A stretch of DNA of 64,000 nucleotides from Leucobacter triazinivorans (lineage in GTDB: Bacteria > Actinomycetota > Actinomycetes > Actinomycetales > Microbacteriaceae): contig NZ_CP035806.1 of assembly GCF_004208635.1 (NCBI RefSeq), forward strand, positions 2,232,001 through 2,296,000, read 5' to 3'. The position numbers and the translations under genes are program-made. Positions 10,663 through 19,164 of the stretch are shown piece by piece. Under the pieces are notes generated by a model. The model searched no databases. It had not been told where the DNA came from and saw nothing but the letters and a program-made list of their open reading frames with translations. Each line of letters starts with the position of its first letter. The stretch's first letter is position 1.

Positions 10663-12224
10663 CCGGGATCGACGCGCCCGCCGCCGGGCCTCCGGGGGCC
10701 TCCGCGGTGCGCGACGCGACAGCGCCCGCGGTCGCCCCCGTGCTCTCCGCCGTCGACGTGCGCAAGCAGTTCTTCGGGGTCGAGGTGCTGCACGGCGTCT
10801 CGCTCGATCTCGTGCCCGGAACGGTCCACGGCCTCGTGGGCGAGAACGGCGCGGGCAAGTCGACGCTCATGAAGATCATCGCCGGCGTCTATCGGCGCGA
10901 CGGGGGCGAGGTGCGGCTCGACGGCGAGACCGTGGACTTCGGGCACCCGGTGGCCGCCGCGCGCGCCGGGGTGGCGACCGTGTTCCAGGAGTTCAACCTG
11001 CTTCCGGATCGCACGGTCGCGCAGAACGTCTTCCTGGGGCGCGAACCCGCGCGCTTCGGTCTCGTCGACGTCGCGGCCATGCGGCGCTCGACGCAGGAGC
11101 TGCTCGACGGCCTCGGCATCGCGGGCATCTCGCCCGACGCCACGGTGGGCGGACTCACCGTCGCCGAGCAGCAGATCGTCGAGATCGTGAAGGCGCTCTC
11201 GGTCGACGCGCGTGTGATCTCGATGGACGAGCCCACCGCGGCGCTCGCCGATCACGAGGTGTCGATCCTCTACCGCGTGATCCGGCGCCTGCGCGAGCGC
11301 GGCGTCGCGATCCTGTACGTCTCGCACCGGTTGCAGGAGATCTTCGACCTGTGCGACACCATCACGGTGCTGAAGGACGGATCGCTCGTGTCGTCCGGAC
11401 CCGCGGCCGAGCTGGATCAGCCGACGCTCGTGCGCCGGATGGTCGGCCGCCCCATCAGCGCGTTCTTCCCCGACGCCGAGCCGGGCACCGAGCTCGGTGG
11501 ATCCCTCGTGACCGTGCGCGGCGGGGGGAACGCGCAGCTCGACGGCATCGACCTCGACCTGCGCGCCGGCGAGGTGGTCGGAGTCTCCGGCCTGCAGGGA
11601 TCGGGCCGCACCGAACTGGTCGAGGCGATCTTCGGCGCGGCGCCCTTCACCCGCGGGGAGCTGCGCCTCGACGGGGCCCGGGTCTCCATCCGGCAGCCGC
11701 GTCAGGCGGTGCGGCGCGGCATCGCGCTCGTCACCGAGGACCGCAAGCGCACGGGACTCGCGCTGCACCAGTCGATCCTCGACAACGCGCTGCTCGCGAT
11801 CCGCAGCGTCTTCCCCCGCCGCACTCGCTCGAAGCGCGCCGAGATCCCCGGCGTCTTCACGGCGCTCGAGCTCGTGAGCCGGGGGCCGGGCCAGGAGGTG
11901 CAGGCGCTCTCGGGCGGCAACCAGCAGAAGGTGGTGCTCGCGAAGTGGCTCGCGACCGCGCCGCGGGTGGTGCTGCTCGACGAGCCGACCCGCGGTATCG
12001 ACGTGGGCGCCAAGATCGCGGTGTACCGGCTGATCCGAGAGCTGGCGAAGCGGGGGGTGGCGATCCTGTTCGTCTCGAGCGAGCTGCCCGAGGTGATCGG
12101 CATGGCGGATCGGATCGTCGTGATGCGCGACGGACGCATCGCCGGCGAGCTGCCCGCGGGATCGTCGGAGGAGACCGTGCTGGGGCTCGCGACGGGCGCC
12201 GCCGACGAGAGGGGAGGCGCGTGA
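10659..12224 (+). CDS. Sugar ABC transporter ATPase with two ABC domains (RbsA/MglA type)
   Basis: 521-residue fused tandem ATPase energising monosaccharide uptake at the inner face of the membrane. Domain 1: GENGAGKSTLMKII (about residue 63), Q-loop in VFQEFN, and VISMDEPTAAL. Domain 2 has a degenerate Walker A, GLQGSGRTELVEAI, as is typical of this family, plus signature LSGGNQQKVVLAKWLA and LLDEPTRGIDVGAK. An Ala/Pro-rich N-terminal extension of about 30 residues precedes the first domain. The start ATG overlaps the dehydrogenase stop (ATGA at 10659-10662) and the stop TGA shares its A with the next ATG, so translation is coupled on both sides. Confidence 0.93.
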   Translation: MTGIDAPAAGPPGASAVRDATAPAVAPVLSAVDVRKQFFGVEVLHGVSLDLVPGTVHGLVGENGAGKSTLMKIIAGVYRRDGGEVRLDGETVDFGHPVAAARAGVATVFQEFNLLPDRTVAQNVFLGREPARFGLVDVAAMRRSTQELLDGLGIAGISPDATVGGLTVAEQQIVEIVKALSVDARVISMDEPTAALADHEVSILYRVIRRLRERGVAILYVSHRLQEIFDLCDTITVLKDGSLVSSGPAAELDQPTLVRRMVGRPISAFFPDAEPGTELGGSLVTVRGGGNAQLDGIDLDLRAGEVVGVSGLQGSGRTELVEAIFGAAPFTRGELRLDGARVSIRQPRQAVRRGIALVTEDRKRTGLALHQSILDNALLAIRSVFPRRTRSKRAEIPGVFTALELVSRGPGQEVQALSGGNQQKVVLAKWLATAPRVVLLDEPTRGIDVGAKIAVYRLIRELAKRGVAILFVSSELPEVIGMADRIVVMRDGRIAGELPAGSSEETVLGLATGAADERGGA

Positions 12225-13261
12225 TGGCCGCACTGGGCGCACGACTGCGAGCACTGGACACGACCGCGATCGTCTTCATCGCCCTGATCGCGGTGCTCGT
12301 GCTGAGCGCCGTGCTCGTCGCGATCGCCGGGCGCAATCTGTTCAGCCCCGGCAGCATCCGCGACATCCTCACCGGCATGAGCGTGCTCGGGTTCGTGGCC
12401 ATCGGGCAGACGCTCGTGATCCTGGGCGGGTCGCTGGATCTCTCGGTGCCCTACGTGGTGAGCCTCACGAGCCTCATCGCGGCGCAGACGATGGACGGAC
12501 GCCCCGGCATGATCGTGCCGGGCGTGCTGCTCGCGCTCGGCGTCGCCGCGCTCATCGGGCTCGCGAACGGCCTCATCGTCACCTTCCTCAAGGTGCACGG
12601 CTTCATCACCACGCTGGGCGTCGGACTCATCCTCAAGGGATACCTCGACACCAACTACAAGGGCACCGCGGGATCCGTGCCGTGGGAGTTCCAGCTCTTC
12701 GGGGCCACCGGCATCGGGCCGGTGCCGGTGTCGACCGTCGTGATGCTCGCGCTGGCCGCGGCGGTGGCGTTCCTCCTCGCGCGCGGCCGCTTCGGGCACC
12801 ACCTGTTCGCGGTCGGCGGCAACGCCGAGGTCGCCCGCCTGTCGGGCGTGCGCACGCGGCGCCCGCTCATCTGGGCGCACGTGCTCTGCTCGGCGTTCGC
12901 GGGCGCGGCCGGTCTGCTGCTCGCGAGCCGGCTCGGCGTCGGCAGCCCGACGGTCGGGGTGCAGGGCGGATACGACCTGCTCTCGATCGCCGCCGTCGTG
13001 CTGGGCGGCACGCTGCTGGCCGGCGGGCGCGGCTCGATCTGGGGCACCATCGGCGGCGTCGCGATCTTCGCCGTGCTCGACAACCTCATGAGCGTGCTGC
13101 AGGTCAACCCGTTCCTGAAGGACGTGGTGCGCGGGGCGGTCATCGTGATCGCCGTGGCCGTCTACTCCCGGCGGCGCCTCGTGGTGCGCCGCGAGCGCTT
13201 CACGCGCACCGGAGCCGATGCCGTGCCGGTGGAGGCCGCGAGCCGAGGAGGTGCGCGATGA
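12224..13261 (+). CDS. Sugar ABC transporter permease 1 (RbsC type)
   Basis: 345-residue integral membrane permease of the BPD_transp_2 family with roughly ten hydrophobic segments, beginning TAIVFIALIAVLVLSAVLVAIAG. Family landmarks are GGSLDLSVPYVVSLTSLIAA in the second to third helices and the ATPase-facing GGNAEVARLSGVRTRRPLIWAHVLC. GAGGGGAGG lies upstream of the ATG at 12224, which overlaps the ATPase stop (TGATG). Paired with the following permease it would form a heterodimeric channel. Confidence 0.92.
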   Translation: MAALGARLRALDTTAIVFIALIAVLVLSAVLVAIAGRNLFSPGSIRDILTGMSVLGFVAIGQTLVILGGSLDLSVPYVVSLTSLIAAQTMDGRPGMIVPGVLLALGVAALIGLANGLIVTFLKVHGFITTLGVGLILKGYLDTNYKGTAGSVPWEFQLFGATGIGPVPVSTVVMLALAAAVAFLLARGRFGHHLFAVGGNAEVARLSGVRTRRPLIWAHVLCSAFAGAAGLLLASRLGVGSPTVGVQGGYDLLSIAAVVLGGTLLAGGRGSIWGTIGGVAIFAVLDNLMSVLQVNPFLKDVVRGAVIVIAVAVYSRRRLVVRRERFTRTGADAVPVEAASRGGAR

Positions 13262-14388
13262 GCCCGGCGCAGCGCGGATCCGGCGAGCTCGCCCGCGTCG
13301 CCCGCGCGCTCATCAGCCCGCGCGGCGCCGTCTACCTCCTGCTGGTCGTGCTGCTCGTGGTCGTCGCCGTGCTCAACCCCTCCTTCGCCGAGCCGGGGCA
13401 GTTCGTCCGCTACATCCAGCGGGTCGCCCCGATCGCGATCGTCGCGATCGGGCAGTACTTCGTGATCGTGAGCGGCGAGTTCGATCTCTCGCAGGGGTCG
13501 CTCGTGACGACGCAGGTGGTGCTCGCGGGCACCCTCATCGGCCAGGACGACGACAAGGCGCTGCCGGTGCTCCTCCTGCTCCTCGTGCTCGGCACCGTCG
13601 TCGGCATCGTGAACGGCCTCGTGACGACGCTGCTCCGGGTGCCGTCGTTCATCGTGACCCTCGGCATGATGCTGGTGCTCTACGGCGGGGTCATGTGGTG
13701 GACGGGCGGCGCGGCGACGGGCAATCCGGCGGATTCGTTCCGCCAGATCGGTCGCGGCGGGATCACGGGGCTGCCCGTGATCGGCGTCCTCCCCTGGGCC
13801 GTCGTCACGCTGGCTGCGGTGGTTGCAGTGGCGGCCTGGCTGTCCCGCCGACCGTTCGGGCGCACCCTCATCGCGATCGGCGACAACCCCGCGGCCGGCG
13901 CCTTCGCCGGCGCATCGGTGTGGCGCACGAAGACCGCCGCCTTCGTCATCTCCTCGCTGTGCGCGACGGTCGCCGGGGTGCTGCTCGTCGGGTACGCCGG
14001 CGTGCACCCCTCGGTCGGCCGGGGCTACGAGTTCACGGCCATCACGGCGGTGGTGCTCGGCGGGGTCGTGCTCGGCGGCGGCCGGGGCTCGGTGTGGGGA
14101 GCGCTCGCCGGGGCGTTCGCGCTCGAGACGCTCTTCACCCTGCTGAACTTCACCGCGGTGCCCTCCACCATGCGCGACGCCATCCAGGGGGCGATCATCA
14201 TCGCGGCCGTGGCCTACTCGGGCGTCGTGTTCGGAGCCATCAGGCGCCGCGCGCTCGCCGACGGGGCCGACGGCGCTGCACGACCACCCGGGACCACCGG
14301 GCCAGAACCGGCGGGGAGCGCCCCGCCACCAGATCCCGCCGGCGGCGTTGCCGCGCGGGCCACACACACGAAGGAGAATCGATCATGA
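13258..14388 (+). CDS. Sugar ABC transporter permease 2 (RbsC type)
   Basis: 376 residues, paralogous to the previous permease: VSGEFDLSQGSLVTTQVVLAGTL and GDNPAAGAFAGASVWRTKTAAFV are the equivalent landmarks. The last 55 or so residues are a cytoplasmic Gly/Pro/Ala-rich tail (PPGTTGPEPAGSAPPPDPAGG) not needed for the fold. It starts in an ATGA overlap with permease 1 and ends in an ATGA overlap with the binding-protein gene, whose Shine-Dalgarno AAGGAGAA lies inside this tail. Having two different permeases is less common than the single RbsC homodimer but occurs in other sugar systems of the class. Confidence 0.92.
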   Translation: MSPAQRGSGELARVARALISPRGAVYLLLVVLLVVVAVLNPSFAEPGQFVRYIQRVAPIAIVAIGQYFVIVSGEFDLSQGSLVTTQVVLAGTLIGQDDDKALPVLLLLLVLGTVVGIVNGLVTTLLRVPSFIVTLGMMLVLYGGVMWWTGGAATGNPADSFRQIGRGGITGLPVIGVLPWAVVTLAAVVAVAAWLSRRPFGRTLIAIGDNPAAGAFAGASVWRTKTAAFVISSLCATVAGVLLVGYAGVHPSVGRGYEFTAITAVVLGGVVLGGGRGSVWGALAGAFALETLFTLLNFTAVPSTMRDAIQGAIIIAAVAYSGVVFGAIRRRALADGADGAARPPGTTGPEPAGSAPPPDPAGGVAARATHTKENRS

Positions 14389-15596
14389 AACGATCGTTGA
14401 GGATCACCGCGGGGCTGGTGGGCGCCGCATCGCTGATCCTGCTTGCGGGGTGCACGACCGACCCGTCGGTGGAGGCGCCGCCCGAGCAGGAGACGACCGA
14501 GGAGACCGAGGGGTCGGGCGAGTGGTTCGATCAGGCGCTCTTCGACAAGCAGTTCGACGAGCGATCGGTGGTGCCCGAGGGCCCCGCCGACGAGCCCTAT
14601 CTGCAGACCATCAACGCCGAGATGCGCGACACCTCGGAGTACGCCTCCGAGGGCGCGAAGAAGCTCTGCTTCGCCAACGCGTCGATCTCGAACCCGTGGC
14701 GTCAGACGGGCTGGATCACCATGAACGAGCAGTTGCAGGTGCTGCAGGATTCGGGCGCCTTCTCCTCGATGGAGACCCGCGATGCGAAGGACAGCGATGA
14801 CACGCAGATCGCGGACATCGACTACTTCATCGCCGAGGGCGACTGCGACGGGTTCATCATCTCCCCCAACTCGACCGCGGCGATGACGCCGGCGGTGGAG
14901 CGCGCCTGCGAGACCGGGAAGCCGGTCGTGGTCTTCGACCGCGGCGTGCAGACCGACTGCGCCGTGACGTTCATCCACCCGATCGGCGGCTTCGCCTGGG
15001 GCATCGACACGGCGGAGTTCCTGATCGACAACCTGAATGAGGGCGACAAGGTGGTGGCGCTGCGCATTCTGCCCGGCGTCGACGTGCTCGAGCAGCGCTG
15101 GGCCGCTGCCGACAAGCTGTTCGGCGAGGCCGGCATCGAGGCGGTCGACTACTTCACCGGCGCGGATCCCGCGGAGATCAAGAAGATCATCTCGGACGAG
15201 CTGGCGAAGGGCGACGTGCAGGGCATCTGGATGGACGCGGGCGACGGCGCCGTGGCGGCGATCGAGGCGTTCGAGGACGCGGGTGTGGACTACCCGGTGA
15301 TGACCGGTGAGGACGAGCTGAGCTTCTTGCGCAAGTGGAAGGAGACCGGGCTCACGGGTCTCGCTCCCGTCTACTCGAACTTCCAGTGGCGCACGCCGCT
15401 GCTCGCGATGGAGAAGATCTTCGCCGGCGAGGAGGTGCCGCAGGAATGGGTGCTGCCGCAGAGCCCCATCACTGCGGAGGAGCTCGACGAGTACCTGGCG
15501 CTGAACGACGGCATGCCCGACGGCCACTACGCGAAGTTCGGCGGCGAGAATCTGCCGGGCTACCCGCAGGTCTGGCAGGATCGGGTCATCCCGTAG
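14385..15596 (+). CDS. Sugar ABC transporter substrate-binding lipoprotein
   Basis: 403 residues. The lipoprotein signal ends in LILLAGC (lipobox, Cys about residue 23), followed by an acidic linker and a periplasmic-binding-protein-4 fold: KLCFANASISNPWRQTGWITMNEQ, then CDGFIISPNSTAAMTPAVERACETGKPVVVFDRGV and VQGIWMDAGDGAVAAIEAFEDAG. These are the ribose/galactose-binding strand and hinge motifs, resembling the YtfQ group. It captures the sugar outside the membrane for the upstream transporter. It is last in the transporter block, followed by a short stem-loop and a repeat array, so the epimerase genes after the array may be on a separate or read-through transcript. Confidence 0.92.
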   Translation: MKRSLRITAGLVGAASLILLAGCTTDPSVEAPPEQETTEETEGSGEWFDQALFDKQFDERSVVPEGPADEPYLQTINAEMRDTSEYASEGAKKLCFANASISNPWRQTGWITMNEQLQVLQDSGAFSSMETRDAKDSDDTQIADIDYFIAEGDCDGFIISPNSTAAMTPAVERACETGKPVVVFDRGVQTDCAVTFIHPIGGFAWGIDTAEFLIDNLNEGDKVVALRILPGVDVLEQRWAAADKLFGEAGIEAVDYFTGADPAEIKKIISDELAKGDVQGIWMDAGDGAVAAIEAFEDAGVDYPVMTGEDELSFLRKWKETGLTGLAPVYSNFQWRTPLLAMEKIFAGEEVPQEWVLPQSPITAEELDEYLALNDGMPDGHYAKFGGENLPGYPQVWQDRVIP

Positions 15597-15605
15597 ATCG
15601 GATCT

Positions 15606-15632
15606 GAGGCCGTCCTGCTCAGGGGCGGCCTC
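15606..15632 (+). terminator. Weak stem-loop after the binding-protein gene
   Basis: GAGGCCG and CGGCCTC form a 7-bp stem around a 13-nt loop, 10 nt after the stop codon. It may work together with the palindromes that follow. Confidence 0.4.
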
Positions 15633-15634
15633 GG

Positions 15635-15853
15635 GTCATCCTGCGCGAGGAATGTCCCCGATCATCCTGTGCGAGGAATGTCCCCGTCATCCTGCGCGAG
15701 AAGCGTCCCCGTCATCCTGCGCGAGGAACGAGTCGCAGGATCCATCCCCTGCGCGAGGAATTTCCCCGTCATCCTGCGCGAGGAACGAGTCGCAGGATCC
15801 ATCCCCTGCGCGAGGTGGATCCTGCGACTTCGCGCAGGATGACCGGGTGCGAT
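15635..15853. repeat. Palindromic repeat array (GTCATCCTGCGCG family), cluster 1
   Basis: Copies of GTCATCCTGCGCGAGGAA begin at 15635, 15661 (variant), 15686, 15711 and 15768. The last two belong to a 57-bp direct repeat that also holds GAGTCGCAGGATCCAT. The array closes with the opposite orientation, GATCCTGCGACTTCGCG, then CAGGATGAC. It occupies most of the 304-bp gap between the transporter and epimerase genes. Members of the family recur near 21.7, 40.8, 57.5 and 63.7 kb. Confidence 0.88.
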
Positions 15854-15900
15854 CTCGCGCGGACACGACGAATGAGCAATGATTCTGTAAGGGGAGCGAT

Positions 15901-16767
15901 ATGCAGCGACAGCTCGGAGTGAACACCTGGGTCTGGGCCTCGCCGCTCGACGACGCGTCTCTGCACGAGATCGCGCATCGGGCGCGCGGCATCGGCTACG
16001 AGCTGCTCGAGCTGCCCGTGGAGTCCCCGGGGGGCTGGTCCCCGGCGCTCGCCGCCGAGCGGCTCGGCGAGCTCGGCATGGGCGCACGCGTCGTCGGCGC
16101 TATGGGCGCGGGGCGGGACCTGCTCGACGAGGCGCTGCGCGCGGCCACGCAGGACTACCTGCGCCACTGCGTCGACGTCGCCGTGGCCCTCGGATCGCCG
16201 ACGGTCGCCGGGCCTTTCACCGCGCGCACGGGACGCGTCTGGCGCATGGACGCCGCCGAACGCACGGCGGCGGTCGCAACGCTGCGCCGCGCGCTGCGGC
16301 CGGTCGCCGAGTACGCCGCGGAACGGGGCGTGACGCTCGCGATCGAGCCGCTCAACCGCTACGAGACGAGTCTCATCAATACGGTCGACCAGGCGCTCGA
16401 CGCCCTCGGGCCGCTGCTCGGCGCGGGGGTCGGGATCGCGCTCGACGCCTACCACCTGAACATCGAGGAGCGCTCGCCCGCGGCCGCCATCCGTGCGGCC
16501 GGGCCGCACGTGGCCGTGGTGCAGGTCTGCGGCAACGACCGCGGACCTGCGGGGCCCGACCACACCGACTGGGAGGGCTTCCTCGATGCGCTCGACGCCG
16601 TGGGCTACACCGGGCCGCTCACGCTCGAGAGCTTCACGGGCGACAACGACACGATCGCCACGGCGGCCTCCATCTGGCGGCCGCTCGCCGAGAGCCAGGA
16701 CGCACTCGCCCGCATCACGTTCGATTTTCTCACCGATGCTCAGCAGCGAAGGAGCCGCAGATCATGA
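15901..16767 (+). CDS. Sugar phosphate isomerase/epimerase-like TIM barrel, 1
   Basis: 288 residues of the AP_endonuc_2 (xylose isomerase-like) fold, as in D-tagatose/D-psicose 3-epimerases. Metal-ligand landmarks of that group are LAIEPLNRYETSLINT (Glu, about residue 155), GIALDAYHLNIEE (Asp and His), VQVCGNDRGPAGPDHTDW and GPLTLESFTGDN (final Glu). AAGGGGAG precedes the ATG. It probably interconverts the imported sugar or its keto derivative. It overlaps the next gene by ATGA. The exact substrate cannot be assigned. Confidence 0.85.
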   Translation: MQRQLGVNTWVWASPLDDASLHEIAHRARGIGYELLELPVESPGGWSPALAAERLGELGMGARVVGAMGAGRDLLDEALRAATQDYLRHCVDVAVALGSPTVAGPFTARTGRVWRMDAAERTAAVATLRRALRPVAEYAAERGVTLAIEPLNRYETSLINTVDQALDALGPLLGAGVGIALDAYHLNIEERSPAAAIRAAGPHVAVVQVCGNDRGPAGPDHTDWEGFLDALDAVGYTGPLTLESFTGDNDTIATAASIWRPLAESQDALARITFDFLTDAQQRRSRRS

Positions 16768-17846
16768 CGCACGACGTCTCGCACCCCGTCACCCTGTTCA
16801 CCGGGCAGTGGGCCGACCTGCCCCTCGAGGAGGTGGCGAGGCTCGCCGCCGAGTGGGGCTATGACGGCCTCGAGATCGCCGCGTCGGGCGATCACCTCGA
16901 TCTGGCCCGGGCCGACGCGGACGACGCCTATCTGCGCTCGCGCCTCGAGATCCTCGATCGCCACGGTCTGCGGGTGTGGGCCATCTCCAACCATCTCGCC
17001 GGGCAGGCGGTCTGCGACGATCCCATCGACTTCAGGCATCGCGCCATCGTGCGTCCCTACATCTGGGGCGACGGCGATCCCGAGGGCGTGCGTCAGCGCG
17101 CGGCCGAGGACATGCAGCGCGCGGCGCGGGTGGCCCGCAAGCTCGGCGCCGAGGTCGTCACCGGCTTCACCGGGTCGAAGATCTGGCCTTACGTGGCGAT
17201 GTTCCCGCCGGTGCCCGCCGAGGTGATCGACGACGGATACGAGGATTTCGCGCGGCGGTGGAACCCGATCCTCGACGTGTTCGACGCCGAGGGCGTGCGG
17301 TACGCGCACGAGGTGCACCCGTCCGAGATCGCCTACGACTACTGGACGACGGTGCGCGCCCTCGAGGCCGTCGACCACCGGCACGCGTTCGGTCTCAACT
17401 GGGATCCCAGCCACATCGTCTGGCAGGGCGTCGATCCCGTCGGATTCATCGTCGACTTCGCCGATCGCATCTGCCACGTCGACTGCAAGGACACGCGCCT
17501 GCGCCCGCAGACGGGTCGCGCCGGGATCCTCGGATCGCATCTGCCGTGGGGAGACCCCCGGCGGGGGTGGGACTTCGTCTCCACCGGGCACGGCGACATC
17601 CACTGGGAGGACGCGTTCCGGGCCCTCGGCTCCATCGGGTACGCGGGGCCGATATCGATCGAGTGGGAGGACGCCGGGATGGATCGGCTGCACGGCGCGG
17701 CCGAGGCGGTGACGAGGATCCGTTCGCTGCTCTGGAAGCGCCCCGACGCGTCGTTCGACGCGGCCTTCTCCCAGCAGGAGCCGGGCGCCCCCCGGTCGAG
17801 CGCCGCGGAGCCGGCGCCCGGCAACTCTCAGACACCCCGAACGTAG
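16764..17846 (+). CDS. Sugar phosphate isomerase/epimerase-like TIM barrel, 2
   Basis: 360 residues of the same superfamily but a different subgroup, longer at the C terminus. Visible metal-site strands are VRYAHEVHPSEIAYDYWTT, FGLNWDPSHIVWQGVD, ICHVDCKDTRL and GPISIEWEDAGMD. Proteins like this commonly accompany Gfo/Idh/MocA dehydrogenases in inositol-like or keto-sugar pathways. AAGGAG precedes the ATG, which overlaps the preceding stop (ATGA). The last 35 residues (QQEPGAPRSS and on) are a disordered tail. It closes the sugar locus: a new leaderless promoter follows at once. Confidence 0.85.
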   Translation: MTHDVSHPVTLFTGQWADLPLEEVARLAAEWGYDGLEIAASGDHLDLARADADDAYLRSRLEILDRHGLRVWAISNHLAGQAVCDDPIDFRHRAIVRPYIWGDGDPEGVRQRAAEDMQRAARVARKLGAEVVTGFTGSKIWPYVAMFPPVPAEVIDDGYEDFARRWNPILDVFDAEGVRYAHEVHPSEIAYDYWTTVRALEAVDHRHAFGLNWDPSHIVWQGVDPVGFIVDFADRICHVDCKDTRLRPQTGRAGILGSHLPWGDPRRGWDFVSTGHGDIHWEDAFRALGSIGYAGPISIEWEDAGMDRLHGAAEAVTRIRSLLWKRPDASFDAAFSQQEPGAPRSSAAEPAPGNSQTPRT

Positions 17847-17849
17847 AAT
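17844..17849 (+). promoter_or_regulatory. -10 element of the cytochrome c maturation operon
   Basis: TAGAAT followed by exactly six bases and the GTG at 17856. This predicts a leaderless mRNA. The hexamer overlaps the stop codon of the upstream epimerase gene. Confidence 0.6.
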
Positions 17850-17855
17850 GGTGGT

Positions 17856-18500
17856 GTGAGCGACAAACTGCTGCATCTGGTGCGCCACGGCGAGGTGCAC
17901 AACCCCGACCGTGTGCTGTACGGCCGCCTGCCGGGGTTCCGGCTCTCCGAGCTCGGTCACCGCATGGCCGAGGCGGCGGCGCTCGAGCTTGCCGGCAGCG
18001 ACCGCATCGTCGCCCGCCTCATCGCCTCGCCGCTCGAGCGCACGCGGCAGTCGGCCCGTCCCATCGCGAGTGCGCTGGGCCTCGAGGTCGCGGTCGACGA
18101 GCGCATCGTGGAACCGGAGAATGCGTTCGAGGGCATGGTCAACGTCGGCCCCGACTCGGCATTCCGCCAGCCGCGCTACTGGTACCGGTTCCTGAACCCG
18201 TTCCGCCCCAGCTGGGGCGAGCCGTACCGCCGGGTGGCGTCGCGCGTGCGCGAGGCGATGGACGAGGCCTGGGAGGCGACGCGCGACGGCGACATCGTGA
18301 TGGTGTCGCATCAGGCGCCCATCTGGATCGCTCACCTCGACGTCGCGGGCAAGCCGCTGTTCCACAACCCTGCCGCGCGGCGCTGCGAACTCTCGAGCAT
18401 CACGAGCTTCGAGAAGCGCGGAGAGCGCTGGTTCGAGGTCGACTACCGCACGCCCGCTGCCGGTCTGCTCGACGACGCCGTGGATGTGGGGGCGGTATGA
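17856..18500 (+). CDS. Histidine phosphatase family protein (phosphoglycerate mutase-like)
   Basis: 214 residues. The phosphohistidine motif LVRHGEVHNP is at the N terminus, RLIASPLERTRQSARPIA gives the second Arg, and DIVMVSHQAPI provides the second catalytic His. It heads the phosphatase-TlpA-CcdA-ResB order, the same order as Rv0525-Rv0528 in Mycobacterium tuberculosis, although its role in cytochrome maturation is unknown. Leaderless GTG start. The stop overlaps the tlpA-like ATG (ATGA). Confidence 0.88.
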   Translation: MSDKLLHLVRHGEVHNPDRVLYGRLPGFRLSELGHRMAEAAALELAGSDRIVARLIASPLERTRQSARPIASALGLEVAVDERIVEPENAFEGMVNVGPDSAFRQPRYWYRFLNPFRPSWGEPYRRVASRVREAMDEAWEATRDGDIVMVSHQAPIWIAHLDVAGKPLFHNPAARRCELSSITSFEKRGERWFEVDYRTPAAGLLDDAVDVGAV

Positions 18501-19162
18501 GCGCCCGTCGTGTTCGGGCCGCACTGGCCCTGCCGTTCGCCGCGCTGCTCCTGCTCGCCGGCTGCAGCTCCGGCGACGGCGATCTCGCGGCCGAGTGGAA
18601 CGAAGCGAGCGGCAAAGGATACGTGTCCGGCGACGGATCCTCCCTGAGCATCGCTCCGGAGCAGCGCACGCTGCCCGTCGAGTTCTCGGGAGAGACCGAG
18701 AGCGGAGACGACTACGGTTCGGATGACACCCTCGGCAGCGTCACCGTGGTCAACTTCTGGTACGCCGGCTGCGCCCCGTGCCGAGCCGAGGCGCCGGACC
18801 TCGTGGAGGCATTCGACGAGTTCTCCCCGCAGGGCGTCAAGTTCGTGGGAGTCAACACGCGCGATCAGGTCGCGCAGGCGCGCCAGTTCTCCGAGCGCTT
18901 CGACATCGAGTACCCGTCGATCATGGACAACGCCGGGGGACGCGCGGTGCAGCGCGCGTTCGCCGGGCAGGTGCCGCTCAACGCGGTGCCGACCACGCTC
19001 GTGCTCGACGCCGAGGGGCGCGTGGCCCACCGGGTGCTCGGTCAGCTCGCCGGCGCATCGCAGCTGCGCACGCTGATCGGCGAGACCCTTGCCGAGGCGG
19101 GCGACGGGTCCTCGGATCCCGCGTCCGATCCCGCGCCCGCGGACGAGACGACCGAGCAGTAG
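18497..19162 (+). CDS. TlpA/ResA-like thiol-disulfide lipoprotein
   Basis: 221 residues. Signal peptide with lipobox LLLLAGC (Cys about residue 24). The thioredoxin fold carries active site NFWYAGCAPCRAEAP (CAPC, about residues 93-96) and the cis-Pro in LNAVPTTLVLD. It keeps apocytochrome c heme-binding cysteines reduced on the outer face of the membrane, using electrons passed by CcdA. The tail is Asp/Pro-rich. Translationally coupled to the phosphatase gene and separated by 2 nt from ccdA. Confidence 0.9.
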   Translation: MSARRVRAALALPFAALLLLAGCSSGDGDLAAEWNEASGKGYVSGDGSSLSIAPEQRTLPVEFSGETESGDDYGSDDTLGSVTVVNFWYAGCAPCRAEAPDLVEAFDEFSPQGVKFVGVNTRDQVAQARQFSERFDIEYPSIMDNAGGRAVQRAFAGQVPLNAVPTTLVLDAEGRVAHRVLGQLAGASQLRTLIGETLAEAGDGSSDPASDPAPADETTEQ

Positions 19163-19164
19163 CG

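Noticed and set aside
15635..15853. CRISPR-like array (regular direct repeats with short interspaces)
   Set aside because: The repeats are themselves palindromic members of a family scattered over the window, spacing is irregular, interspaces are repeats too, and no cas gene is nearby.
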